This document shows, in pieces, positions 45,815-54,408 of a stretch of DNA of 64,000 nt. The DNA is taken from the NCBI RefSeq assembly GCF_900156515.1, contig NZ_FTNU01000003.1, positions 1 to 64,000 of the forward strand. Reading direction: 5' to 3'. The notes beneath the pieces were generated by a model that was not told where the DNA came from, searched no databases, and worked only from the letters and a program-made list of their open reading frames with translations. Position 1 is the first letter of the stretch; every line of letters starts with the position of its first letter. This stretch comes from Moraxella cuniculi DSM 21768. GTDB lineage: Bacteria > Pseudomonadota > Gammaproteobacteria > Pseudomonadales > Moraxellaceae. Position numbers and translations under genes: made by a program.

Positions 45815-48022
45815 TTACTGCGACAGATTTTTGTTGGCATCAAACATCAACCGTGCCGCCTCCAGCACATAGGCCTCACTTTCGGGCAATTTTGGACGCT
45901 CATTTTCTTTCATCGCCACTCGCTCTTCCGCCAATGCCTCCAGATGAGCCTGATAGGTCGTCCAGTTGGCAAATGGTTGCTCTCCTGTCGCTTGACGGCG
46001 GGCATTTTCGGCAAGCAAAGTACGGTTCTCTATTTGCTGCATTTTGGCACGGCGTTTGTCCAGATTGATTTCTGATGGCTTTTTGTCATCATCTAAGGCA
46101 CGAATGGCGTTTAGCTCTGATAAGTACACAAATTGCGGGTCAGTTTTTTGGCGTGCTTTGGATTGCTCGCTAAGAGAGCTGATGGTCGCCTGCGAATACT
46201 TACCTGCTGCAGTATAGTTGGTCGGCTCAATGGTATCCCACGGCAATGGGTTTTTGTACTCTCGTTCGCCAAACTCAATGCCTTCATAGATATTCACCAG
46301 TTCAATATCAGGCACCACGCCCTTGTTTTGGGTGCTGCCGCCATTGACGCGATAAAACTTACGCTGTGTCAAAGTGGTTGAACCAAGTGCAATATCATCA
46401 CGCTGCGACTGTGCCGAGCCTTTGCCTGTGGTGGTGTTGCCAATCACCAACCCCAAGCCATAATCTTGAATCGCTGCTGCAAAAATCTCACTGGCAGATG
46501 CCGAACCCAGATTAATCAGCACCGCCAAATTGCCATCGTACAACTGCCGCCCACCATCTTTGTCGGTGAATACCTGCACATTGCCACGATTATCACGAAT
46601 CTGCACCAACGGGCCTTCTTTGACAAACATTGCCAGCATTTTTGCCACTTCATCAAGCGAACCACCCGGATTGTTACGCAAGTCCACCACCAAGCCATCA
46701 ATGCCTTGTTCGGTCAATGCCTTGAGTGCTTTTGCGGTGTCATTGCTAACGCTGCGATACTCACTGCTATCCATGCCTTGTCGGCGTGCCTTGAAGTTCA
46801 AATAAAAACTTGGGATTTCAATCACACCCACACGCTTAAGCCCACCCTCATAAGGCAGCTCAATAACTCGATGTTGTACGCCTGACTCATCTTGGCGAAT
46901 GATATCTCGTGTCAGCGTTACTGTGCGTGCTTGGGAATCTGGCGTGTTTGGCTGCTTTACCTTGACGGTAACTTCGGTGCCACGCGTGCCACGAATCAGC
47001 CCAACAATCTCTCGTGTGGTATAGCCAACGGTATCAACCATCTCGCCTTCGGCTTGGGCAACGCCGATGATTAAATCATTGGCATAAATCTGCCCTGACT
47101 TGGCAGCAGGCCCACCATCAACCAAGCTGACAATGCGAATATAATCTGGATTCTTGCGGTCAGGTCGAATCGACACGCCAATACCCTCAAGCTGCAAGCT
47201 GGTCTGCACCTGCATATCTTGTGCTTGCACAGGGGCATAATAATTGCTGTGCGGATCATAGGCACTGGTTGCAGCGTCAAGCACCATTTCCATGATTTCG
47301 TCATTTTTTAGGCGTGCCAACTGTTCTTGTTGGCGTTTGAGGCGATTTAGCAAAATCTCCGTTGGTGTGCGTTGTTCCGCCTTGATCAAATCCTGACCCC
47401 TTGCCAACTCTGGATTGTCCAGATAGGCTTGGTCTTTTGCTTTGTCGTCCTCTTGCGACAGCGTCAAGCCAATCAGCGACAAGGCGGTCTGATTTTGCCA
47501 ATAAGCCAGCTGTTCTTGCTTGTTGGTGAATCTTGGTGCGTCCTCCCTGTCTAGCACAATGCTCTTATCGGTGTACAAATCCACCTTAGTGCCAAGATAG
47601 TCGGTGGCGGTTTTGTAATATTCCATAGAACGCGTGCGATACCGCTCAAAAATCTCAATCCCAGCCGTCAAGTCGCCACGCAGCAACATAGCAGCATAAC
47701 TATCGGCATATTTTTGGGTAAATTCATCAACATCCGATTGCAAAAACAGCGTGCGATTTGGGTCTAGTTTGTCAAAATACATTGCCAAAATCTTTTGCCC
47801 CATCTGCTTATCGAGTCGCTGATCTGTATAATGGGCTCTATCAAGCAAAACCGCCACTTGGCGTGCCGTCAGACGCTGCTCTGGCGTTTGCTCAAATACC
47901 TTACGATCTGCCGCCTGTGCCAATGACGAAAAACTGCTGGCAAACAAAGCAGCAGAAAGTGCAACCGCCAGTGATGACGCAACATACTGTTTTGGGATTG
48001 GTTTTGAGATGATTTTTGGCAT
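45815..48022 (-). CDS. prc: Tail-specific (C-terminal processing) protease
   Basis: 735-residue periplasmic serine protease of the Prc/Tsp family that degrades tagged proteins and processes lipoproteins and murein hydrolases. Order of parts: signal peptide ending SLAQA, N-terminal TSP domain, PDZ domain near the middle (GVSIRPDRKNPDYIRIVSLVDGGPA), then the S41 core with nucleophile region LGSASASEIF and the general-base Lys in TTGKGSAQ. A C-terminal DUF3340-like extension follows. The start at 48022 (MPKIISKP) has AGGAAAG upstream. Somewhat longer than E. coli Prc (682). Confidence 0.95.
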   Translation of the reverse strand: MPKIISKPIPKQYVASSLAVALSAALFASSFSSLAQAADRKVFEQTPEQRLTARQVAVLLDRAHYTDQRLDKQMGQKILAMYFDKLDPNRTLFLQSDVDEFTQKYADSYAAMLLRGDLTAGIEIFERYRTRSMEYYKTATDYLGTKVDLYTDKSIVLDREDAPRFTNKQEQLAYWQNQTALSLIGLTLSQEDDKAKDQAYLDNPELARGQDLIKAEQRTPTEILLNRLKRQQEQLARLKNDEIMEMVLDAATSAYDPHSNYYAPVQAQDMQVQTSLQLEGIGVSIRPDRKNPDYIRIVSLVDGGPAAKSGQIYANDLIIGVAQAEGEMVDTVGYTTREIVGLIRGTRGTEVTVKVKQPNTPDSQARTVTLTRDIIRQDESGVQHRVIELPYEGGLKRVGVIEIPSFYLNFKARRQGMDSSEYRSVSNDTAKALKALTEQGIDGLVVDLRNNPGGSLDEVAKMLAMFVKEGPLVQIRDNRGNVQVFTDKDGGRQLYDGNLAVLINLGSASASEIFAAAIQDYGLGLVIGNTTTGKGSAQSQRDDIALGSTTLTQRKFYRVNGGSTQNKGVVPDIELVNIYEGIEFGEREYKNPLPWDTIEPTNYTAAGKYSQATISSLSEQSKARQKTDPQFVYLSELNAIRALDDDKKPSEINLDKRRAKMQQIENRTLLAENARRQATGEQPFANWTTYQAHLEALAEERVAMKENERPKLPESEAYVLEAARLMFDANKNLSQ

Positions 48023-48327
48023 AATTCTTTCCTGAGTTGTTATCAAACCGCAAAGCGGTATCTTAAATTTATCAAGCGTTGCTATATTAACACAAAAATG
48101 CCGAAAGTTTTTTGCACAAGTGATGGTTTTTGTACCAAAGACCCTAAGGCTTGGTTACAAAGCACATAAATTTGCCAAAAAATGATAGCAAATGATCGCT
48201 TTTTAAGATGCCATCACCATTGGCTAGAGCATAAAGACTGGCTTATTCGCCCAAAATACAAATCTTATCACAACCACACACAAATTCATGGCATAATATA
48301 CAATCATCTCAATCCAAAGGAAATAAA
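48023..48327. other. Divergent promoter region prc/nagZ
   Basis: 305 bp. A CATAAT at 48292-48297 is a possible -10 for nagZ, but its -35 is poor. Otherwise I see no RNA gene, repeat or operator that I can support. Confidence 0.35.
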
Positions 48328-49404
48328 ATGGCAACAGGTATTATTATGGCAGATGTTGCTGGCACTGTGCTTGATGATGGCGACAAAGCCCTGCTGGCAA
48401 ACCAACAAATCGGTGGCATGATTTTGTTCGCTCGCAATGTCGAATCAGCAGCACAGGTACGCACACTGACCGACCAAATGCGTGCAATCAACAATAATGT
48501 GCTTATCGCTGTCGATCAAGAAGGTGGACGCGTGGCTCGCTTTCGTGAAGGATTCTCGCCACTGCCTGCAATGGGTAGGCTTGGCAAGCTCTACGACGCC
48601 GACCTAGCTCATGCACTGTCGGTTGCCTACGACTGTGGCTATCTGATGGCAGCAGAAGTGCTGGCGGTGGGGGTTGATTTTAGTTTTGCACCTGTGTTGG
48701 ACATTGATGGGTGCAGCCAAGTCATTCAAGATCGTGCCTTTCACCAAAACCCTGATATTGTCGTGGCACTCTCCAGCCGATTTATGGACGGCATGAAAGC
48801 TGCAGGCATGGCGACCACAGGCAAGCATTTCCCAGGTCATGGCTCTGTCGCCCCTGATTCGCACATCGCTGATGCGATTGACGAACGCAGCTTTGATGAA
48901 ATCATCAGCATGGACACTCAGACCTTTATTAAGACGCTTGATAAACTCGATGCTCTGATGCCTGCCCATGTGATTTTTCGCCAAGTTGATGATAAGCCAG
49001 CAGGTTTTTCGCAGATTTGGATTGAGCAAATCATTCGCAAGCAACTTGCCTTTGACGGTGTGATATTTTCGGACGATTTGTGCATGAAAGCCGCCCACAT
49101 TGCAGGCGATGTTGATGCACGCGTGATTGCCGCCATCAATGCAGGCTGTGATATGGCATTGGTATGTAACAACCGTGCAGGTACGCTACTTGCCATTGAG
49201 GCTGCCAAAAACCTAGCGGACAAACCGCACAATCGCTTTGCTCGCATGAAGGGTAATATCCCTCCGTGGCAGGGTAGCCTTGAGGCGACTTGTCAGCAAT
49301 TTGAGCATTGGCAGACAGCCAGACAGCGGGTGCAAGAGACTTTTTTTGCTGACAAGCCTACCAAGCCCAGCCATGATCCGACCAGTTATCAAATTAGCAA
49401 TTAA
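48328..49404 (+). CDS. nagZ: Beta-N-acetylhexosaminidase (peptidoglycan recycling)
   Basis: 358-residue GH3 glycosidase that removes GlcNAc from anhydro-muropeptides in the cytosol. VDQEGGRVARFR, FAPVLDID and the diagnostic KHFPGHGSVAPDSH with the catalytic His loop are present, then FDGVIFSDDLCMKAA with the nucleophile Asp. AAAGGAAA ribosome binding site. Length close to E. coli NagZ (341). Confidence 0.96.
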   Translation: MATGIIMADVAGTVLDDGDKALLANQQIGGMILFARNVESAAQVRTLTDQMRAINNNVLIAVDQEGGRVARFREGFSPLPAMGRLGKLYDADLAHALSVAYDCGYLMAAEVLAVGVDFSFAPVLDIDGCSQVIQDRAFHQNPDIVVALSSRFMDGMKAAGMATTGKHFPGHGSVAPDSHIADAIDERSFDEIISMDTQTFIKTLDKLDALMPAHVIFRQVDDKPAGFSQIWIEQIIRKQLAFDGVIFSDDLCMKAAHIAGDVDARVIAAINAGCDMALVCNNRAGTLLAIEAAKNLADKPHNRFARMKGNIPPWQGSLEATCQQFEHWQTARQRVQETFFADKPTKPSHDPTSYQISN

Positions 49405-49474
49405 TGCCACAAGATACCCTCTCGCCCAGCGGTATGCAGTGTGCTACAATAAGCAACTTGGCAGGATAACAAAT

Positions 49475-49505
49475 ACCCAATCAGCAAGGTTGGGTTGCTA
49501 TTTTT
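49475..49505 (+). terminator. Probable terminator after nagZ
   Basis: Six-base stem ACCCAA / TTGGGT with a 9-base loop, followed by TGCTATTTTT. Located between nagZ and the arginase-family gene. Confidence 0.5.
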
Positions 49506-49541
49506 GACAAATATAACACAACTAACTATTAAGGATTGATA

Positions 49542-50498
49542 ATGAATATTGAGTTTATTGAAGTGTATTCTGACATTGGTGCAGGCAAGCACGGCACAGT
49601 ACATGGGGTGGATTTGATAAGCAAGCACGCCAAGCGATTTGCCCACGATACGCACCGTATCATCGCCGACAAAATCACCCAGCCACCAGCCCACCCTGCT
49701 GCCAAATATATCGAGCATTTGTTGCCGTTTTTTCGTGATAAGCTCGTCCCTTTATCGCACAAATTGCTTGGCAACATTGAACAAAATGGCAACTTCCCTG
49801 TCATCATCAGTGGCGATCATTCCAACGCAATGGGCAATTTGTCAGCATTCATGAATCATCATCACGATGCTCGTGTTGGCGTGGTGTGGATTGATGCTCA
49901 TGCCGATTTGCATTCGGTATTCACCACACCATCAGGCAATATGCACGGAATGCCACTGGCTGCGGTGCTGCGTCTGGATAATACCGACTGTCAAACACAG
50001 ACGATTGATACCCACACACAGCAAAAATGGCAAGCACTCAAGCAGCTATCCACGCACCAAGGCATCATGTCAAGCGATGTGTTTTTCTTGGGTTTGCGTA
50101 GCTATGAAGCACCCGAGCGACACCTGCTAGCAACCCAACAAATGTTCGCCTATGATGCACAGGATCAGGCAGTGATTGGTGGCGACAAACTGCCACTTGG
50201 TCAGATACTCAGCCAGCTTATTGACAAACTTAGCCAACTTGACGCTGTCTATGTCAGCTTTGATGTGGACGCTTTGGACAGCTCGCTCATCGCTGCCACA
50301 GGCACGCCTGAACCGAACGGCTATCAGCCTGATGACTTGCGTTTGATTTTTGACAAATTGCTTGGCTTGCCAGTGGTAAAGGCCTTTGAAATCACCGAAT
50401 TTAACCCAACACTTGATGATGACAGCGACAAATACCACACCGTATTTGATTTATTCACACACGCTTTGGGCGTAATCGCCAATCGTCAAGCAAGCTAA
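49542..50498 (+). CDS. Arginase/agmatinase family (ureohydrolase) protein
   Basis: 318-residue ureohydrolase-fold enzyme. The binuclear Mn site is seen as GDHSNAMG, WIDAHADLHS and SFDVDALDSS, with the substrate-side Glu in AFEITEFNP. These motifs are shared by arginase, agmatinase and formiminoglutamase. The GxxGxVHGVDLI start and GDHS (rather than GGDHS) lean toward arginase, but the exact substrate is open. The ATG at 49542 follows AAGGA. Convergent with the azlD-azlC-oxygenase operon, separated by a terminator. Confidence 0.85.
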   Translation: MNIEFIEVYSDIGAGKHGTVHGVDLISKHAKRFAHDTHRIIADKITQPPAHPAAKYIEHLLPFFRDKLVPLSHKLLGNIEQNGNFPVIISGDHSNAMGNLSAFMNHHHDARVGVVWIDAHADLHSVFTTPSGNMHGMPLAAVLRLDNTDCQTQTIDTHTQQKWQALKQLSTHQGIMSSDVFFLGLRSYEAPERHLLATQQMFAYDAQDQAVIGGDKLPLGQILSQLIDKLSQLDAVYVSFDVDALDSSLIAATGTPEPNGYQPDDLRLIFDKLLGLPVVKAFEITEFNPTLDDDSDKYHTVFDLFTHALGVIANRQAS

Positions 50499-50519
50499 CA
50501 CTTGCCAATCAGACACACA

Positions 50520-50551
50520 AAAAGCACCATTGTCCATCAAGGTGCTTTTTA
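50520..50551. terminator. Terminator between arginase-family gene and azlD
   Basis: Perfect 10-bp stem AAAAAGCACC / GGTGCTTTTT with a 12-base loop, 21 bp after the arginase-family stop codon. Confidence 0.9.
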
Positions 50552-50604
50552 TATTTAGCCACAATTTGAAGACCGCGATTTGGTAGCTGTTTTTGCTGCA
50601 ACAA

Positions 50605-50949
50605 TCAGCCCAAAAAATACACAATCAAACCATACACCACCAAGAAAAATAAGAAACTTGGTATGATTTTTTTGGTTTTGATGGTGATAACAAAGGTTAA
50701 AATCAAAAACAACAGCTTGATTAGATCTTTAACATCGGCAGTTTCAACCAATTGTGTTAAATTCTTGCCTGAAAACGCACTGTTAAAAACAATCAAGCCA
50801 ATCATCGCTTGAGCAGAATAACTGATTGATTTATAAAGAAAACTGTCTTTATCATTCAGATATTTATTATTTTTAAATAAAAATGGAAAAACCCGAAAAA
50901 TAAAAATCGTTATCGCAGAAAACACCAGCAAAAAAGTAAAATTAGCCAT
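50605..50949 (-). CDS. azlD: AzlD-like branched-chain amino-acid exporter subunit
   Basis: 114-residue protein with four predicted membrane helices, matching AzlD in size and in the central pattern SISYSAQAMIGLIVFNSA. Together with AzlC it forms a two-component exporter that removes branched-chain amino acids and analogues from the cytosol. The start MANFTFLL at 50949 overlaps the azlC end by 8 bp and follows GGGGAGAA. Last gene of the oxygenase-azlC-azlD operon; AT-rich. Confidence 0.85.
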   Translation of the reverse strand: MANFTFLLVFSAITIFIFRVFPFLFKNNKYLNDKDSFLYKSISYSAQAMIGLIVFNSAFSGKNLTQLVETADVKDLIKLLFLILTFVITIKTKKIIPSFLFFLVVYGLIVYFLG

Positions 50950-51634
50950 TTTTTCTCCCCAGCTTGTCAAATAGTGCAATTGAGATACCAATCGCAAAAG
51001 GGGCTATCAGCATTGTGTACTCTTTTAACAATAACAAAAACACAGGGGCAAGAATCAAGCCAATCCAATAAGCACTGACATCAAAATAATCCGGCCAATG
51101 CTTGGCAGCAAGAGCGGTAAATTGTAGCGGCAACACGATTTTTATCACTTCATAAAAAAGCGGCGAGGCGATACTGGCTCCGAGGTAATAACCGATAAGC
51201 GTTGATAAAATGGACGCAAGATAAATGGGAATGCCAACGCCCAAAAAATACACAAAATAATCCTCTTGTTGATTTTTAAAGCGAGAAATGCTTGCCGAAA
51301 AAACCGATGGCACGATTAAGATGCTTGATGCCATGATTTTTTTGATTGAGGTTTGTTTTAGGTACAACGAAAGAGCAGAGGACATTAAAATAAAACGAGA
51401 GTTCAACGCCAAAATCATCGGCAACAAAGTCAATCCAGCCTCATAGCTTTGCACCAAGACAAACTGTAGCGGCGTTGAGAAAATCAGCAAACTGGTTGCC
51501 ATCACCTCCATAAGACTTAAGTTTTGACTTGCCCCCAATGCCCCAATCGGAATGTACAAAAAAATAAAAGCAAGCCCAAAAGAAATCGAATCCTTAAGCC
51601 CCGCTTGAAATGAATTGTTTTGTAACAGGCTCAC
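50942..51634 (-). CDS. azlC: AzlC-like branched-chain amino-acid exporter subunit
   Basis: 230-residue membrane protein. The N-terminal FQAGLKDSISFGLAFIFLYIPIGALGAS, the helix with LQFVLVQSYEAGLTLLPMILALNSRFILMSSALS and LPLQFTALAAKHWP are characteristic of AzlC permeases. The likely start is a GTG at 51634 whose first four bases overlap the TGA of the oxygenase gene (GTGA); no ATG is available near the conserved start. Middle gene of a tightly overlapped three-gene operon. The exact substrate of this AzlCD pair is inferred only from family. Confidence 0.88.
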   Translation of the reverse strand: MSLLQNNSFQAGLKDSISFGLAFIFLYIPIGALGASQNLSLMEVMATSLLIFSTPLQFVLVQSYEAGLTLLPMILALNSRFILMSSALSLYLKQTSIKKIMASSILIVPSVFSASISRFKNQQEDYFVYFLGVGIPIYLASILSTLIGYYLGASIASPLFYEVIKIVLPLQFTALAAKHWPDYFDVSAYWIGLILAPVFLLLLKEYTMLIAPFAIGISIALFDKLGRKNG

Positions 51635-52608
51635 CAAAAATACCTCGCATTACTGGCATCAAAAAACTGCTTTCTCGGACCTTTACTTCTGTAAAGAAGT
51701 CGAAACGCATCTTTTGGACAATCATACCCTTCACTAGGATAATATTTAATATTGCTTCTAGCGTGCAAAACTTTATAATTGTCAATAATTAAAAATGAAC
51801 CTAAGCCATTATCAACCGTGTTATGACTGATTGCTTTTGATATGGTGAATAGTTTATCAAAAACATCAATCTCCGCCTTTGATGGATTTTCATTCGCAAT
51901 CGTCATTCTTTGACCATTAAAATCATCGATACGAAAATCCAGCCTGCAAAGAAATCCTCGTTGCTCACAAAACTCTAAAATCTTATGCTTTTTAATCTTT
52001 AAGCCATTAACATTTTTTCCCGAAATAAAGTTTGCTTCAATATTTAGCAAAATATTCAGCTCATCATCAGTTAGACAATTCAAAATATCTTTGGCTAGTG
52101 CATAAGAGGTTGGTGTATTGCTTAAGTCCCTGCAAGTGGTAAGTGCCAAATAATCAGCACTGATGTCTTCATACAAGTCATCGGAGTGCAACGAAATATC
52201 TCCAGATCCATTACCCCATTCCCCAACTTGTTTTTTGGATTTTTTTAAATATAAAGCCTTATGATCTTCATATGGATATTTAATATCAATTAAATTAAAA
52301 ATATCAGCTAAAGATTTATGAACCAACAAAGCCAAATCTGAGCTGTCTATCTTAAATAAATTATGTAAAACAATACCAGAAACAAATTTATTAGCCCTGC
52401 TCAAATTATTAAATATCGTGTAATCTGATGGGGTTATTTTAGTAAGTAGCAAATGGGTTAGTGATATTTTCTTAGCAAAAAATCCACTATCTATCTTAAC
52501 TTCTTTATTCCACCAGCTTTCAATATCATCAGACAGATAAGACAAATCCAAAGAAATAATTTGCTCTGAATTGAAATGCTGTCTAAAATCAGCACTGTTT
52601 TTAAACAT
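51631..52608 (-). CDS. Clavaminate-synthase-like 2OG-Fe(II) oxygenase (amino-acid hydroxylase type)
   Basis: 325-residue TauD/clavaminate-synthase-like enzyme. H141-S-D143 (SLHSDDLYEDISADYLALTTCRD) and H282 (DNYKVLHARSNI) form the iron site, and Arg at 303-312 (AFRLLYRSKGPR) suits 2-oxoglutarate binding. The block after the HxD motif (ADYxALxxCRD...PTS) and the HARSxF-like motif resemble free-amino-acid hydroxylases such as VioC, OrfP, AsnO and lysine dioxygenases. The enzyme is followed by azlC with a GTGA overlap and then azlD, so its product is probably exported. ATG at 52608 with AGGGAG upstream; a GTG at 52614 is too close to that site. AT-rich relative to neighbours. Substrate not identifiable by eye. 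Confidence 0.8.
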   Translation of the reverse strand: MFKNSADFRQHFNSEQIISLDLSYLSDDIESWWNKEVKIDSGFFAKKISLTHLLLTKITPSDYTIFNNLSRANKFVSGIVLHNLFKIDSSDLALLVHKSLADIFNLIDIKYPYEDHKALYLKKSKKQVGEWGNGSGDISLHSDDLYEDISADYLALTTCRDLSNTPTSYALAKDILNCLTDDELNILLNIEANFISGKNVNGLKIKKHKILEFCEQRGFLCRLDFRIDDFNGQRMTIANENPSKAEIDVFDKLFTISKAISHNTVDNGLGSFLIIDNYKVLHARSNIKYYPSEGYDCPKDAFRLLYRSKGPRKQFFDASNARYFW

Positions 52609-52680
52609 AGGCACTCCCTAATAAATAGCGTTGTCAAGATATTACAAAAAGCACAGCCAAGCAATCACTTTTACAATTTC

Positions 52681-52704
52681 TTACAAATTACTACTGATTT
52701 GTAA
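52681..52704 (-). promoter_or_regulatory. Inverted repeat upstream of the oxygenase-azlCD operon
   Basis: Perfect palindrome TTACAAAT-N8-ATTTGTAA, 73 bp upstream of the oxygenase start, with further TTTACAA-like half sites nearby (about 52670-52677). It looks like the operator of a dimeric regulator. No regulator gene is adjacent. Confidence 0.5.
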
Positions 52705-52770
52705 AATTATGTAATTAGTGATAATAAACAATCACCGATAGTGAGTTTGTAGTTTTTAAGTGTTTGACAA

Positions 52771-52816
52771 AATCCCCACCGCTCGATGAATTCTAGATTT
52801 TTGGGCGATGGGGATT
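52771..52816 (-). terminator. Probable terminator of gor
   Basis: 14-bp GC-rich stem (AATCCCCACCGCTC paired with GGGCGATGGGGATT, one mismatch, one G-U) with an 18-base loop, 54 bp past the gor stop and followed on the minus strand by TTTTG. Confidence 0.65.
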
Positions 52817-52870
52817 GCTTCGACTGCCAAGGATTTTGTGGCATATCGTTGATTAATTATTAAATTACAC

Positions 52871-54247
52871 TTAACGCATGGTAACAAATTCCTCCGCCCC
52901 TGTTGGGTGAATGGCGACCGTATTATCAAAATCAGCCTTTGTTGCCCCCATCTTAATGGCAACAGCAAAGCCCTGAATCATCTCATCAACCCCAAACCCA
53001 ATGCCGTGCAGACCGATGATTTTCTCATCATCGCCCAGACAGATGAGTTTCATGCGGCATGGTTCACGGTGCTGCGTTACCGCACTGTACATTGGCGTAA
53101 AATTGGCGGTATACACCTTGATATTTTCGGCACCGTACTGGCTTTCGGCATCTTTTTGACTAAGTCCAACCGTACCAATCGGCGGGTGACTAAATATCAC
53201 GCTTGGCACAAGATGATATTGCAAATGCTCATCAGGCTTATTATTGAACAATCGCTCTGCCAATCTACGCCCAGCCGCCACCGCCACAGGGGTCAGTTCA
53301 ATGCCCCCTTCGATAATATCGCCAACGGCATAAATCTGCTTGGCTGTGGTATTTTGGAATTTATCAACCTTGATTTGACCTCGGCTATTAACCGCTACAC
53401 CAACTTTATCCAAGTTCAAATCCGCCGTTGCAGGCACACGCCCTGTTGCCCAAATCACGCACGCCACCGTCTGACTGCGACCATCTTTTAGCACGACGGT
53501 ATAGCTGTCGTCATGATTCTTGTCAATGCGCGCCACATCAGAATCAGTATGCAGCACAATGCCCTGCTGGCTCATGGTCTGCGTTAGCACCTCAACAATA
53601 TCCCCATCAAAGCGTCTAAGCGGTCGCTTGCCACGCACAAATAAATGCGTCTTTGCCCCAAGTGCGTTCAGCACACCTGCAATCTCCACCGCCACATAGC
53701 CCGCTCCGATGACCGCAACCGATTCTGGCAGCTCATCAAGCTCAAAAAACCCATCAGAATCAATGCCATATTCACTACCCGCAACATCGGCTCGCACAGG
53801 CTTGCCACCTGTCGCAATCAAAATATGCTCAGCGGTAATCGTGCTAACTTTGCCATCACCATCGGTAACTTGCACGGTATGCTCATCAACAAAGCGTGCA
53901 AAACCGTCAATCAGCTCAACTTGGTTTTTTGCAAAACCATTCTTGTACGACTGATGGATTCTGTCAATGTAGCTTTGACGAGATTGGATTAATTTGGCAA
54001 AATCAAACTGATACTCACCAACCCCAAAGCCATAATCGGCAGCATATTTGCCCAAAGCCTCGGCAATGTGTGCGGCATACCACATGACTTTTTTTGGCAC
54101 GCAGCCAACATTGACACAAGTGCCGCCCACATGGCGTGCCTCGATGATGGCACATTTTTTACCATAACTGGCTGCACGATTGGCAGAAGCAATGCCGCCA
54201 CTGCCGCCACCGATGGCAAGATAGTCATAATCGTATTGTTTGCTCAT
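52871..54247 (-). CDS. gor: Glutathione-disulfide reductase
   Basis: 458-residue flavoprotein that reduces GSSG with NADPH. FAD motif [16 protein letters not shown], redox disulfide [13 protein letters not shown], second nucleotide site [13 protein letters not shown] and C-terminal [12 protein letters not shown] with the active-site His are present. The start at 54247 ([14 protein letters not shown]) follows AGAGGT; the longer upstream frame is rejected. Confidence 0.95.
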   Translation of the reverse strand: MSKQYDYDYLAIGGGSGGIASANRAASYGKKCAIIEARHVGGTCVNVGCVPKKVMWYAAHIAEALGKYAADYGFGVGEYQFDFAKLIQSRQSYIDRIHQSYKNGFAKNQVELIDGFARFVDEHTVQVTDGDGKVSTITAEHILIATGGKPVRADVAGSEYGIDSDGFFELDELPESVAVIGAGYVAVEIAGVLNALGAKTHLFVRGKRPLRRFDGDIVEVLTQTMSQQGIVLHTDSDVARIDKNHDDSYTVVLKDGRSQTVACVIWATGRVPATADLNLDKVGVAVNSRGQIKVDKFQNTTAKQIYAVGDIIEGGIELTPVAVAAGRRLAERLFNNKPDEHLQYHLVPSVIFSHPPIGTVGLSQKDAESQYGAENIKVYTANFTPMYSAVTQHREPCRMKLICLGDDEKIIGLHGIGFGVDEMIQGFAVAIKMGATKADFDNTVAIHPTGAEEFVTMR

Positions 54248-54408
54248 TATTACCTCTTTTATTGTTCGTTCACAGCATTTTATCACAAAGATATTGGCAA
54301 ATAACACGCTTAAAGCACAAAGCCATGCAAAAAACAAAGCCGCCAGTAACCCAGCAGCTTGTCAATCATGGCAAATTGTCCATACAGACGGTCATTTATG
54401 CCAGTTTA

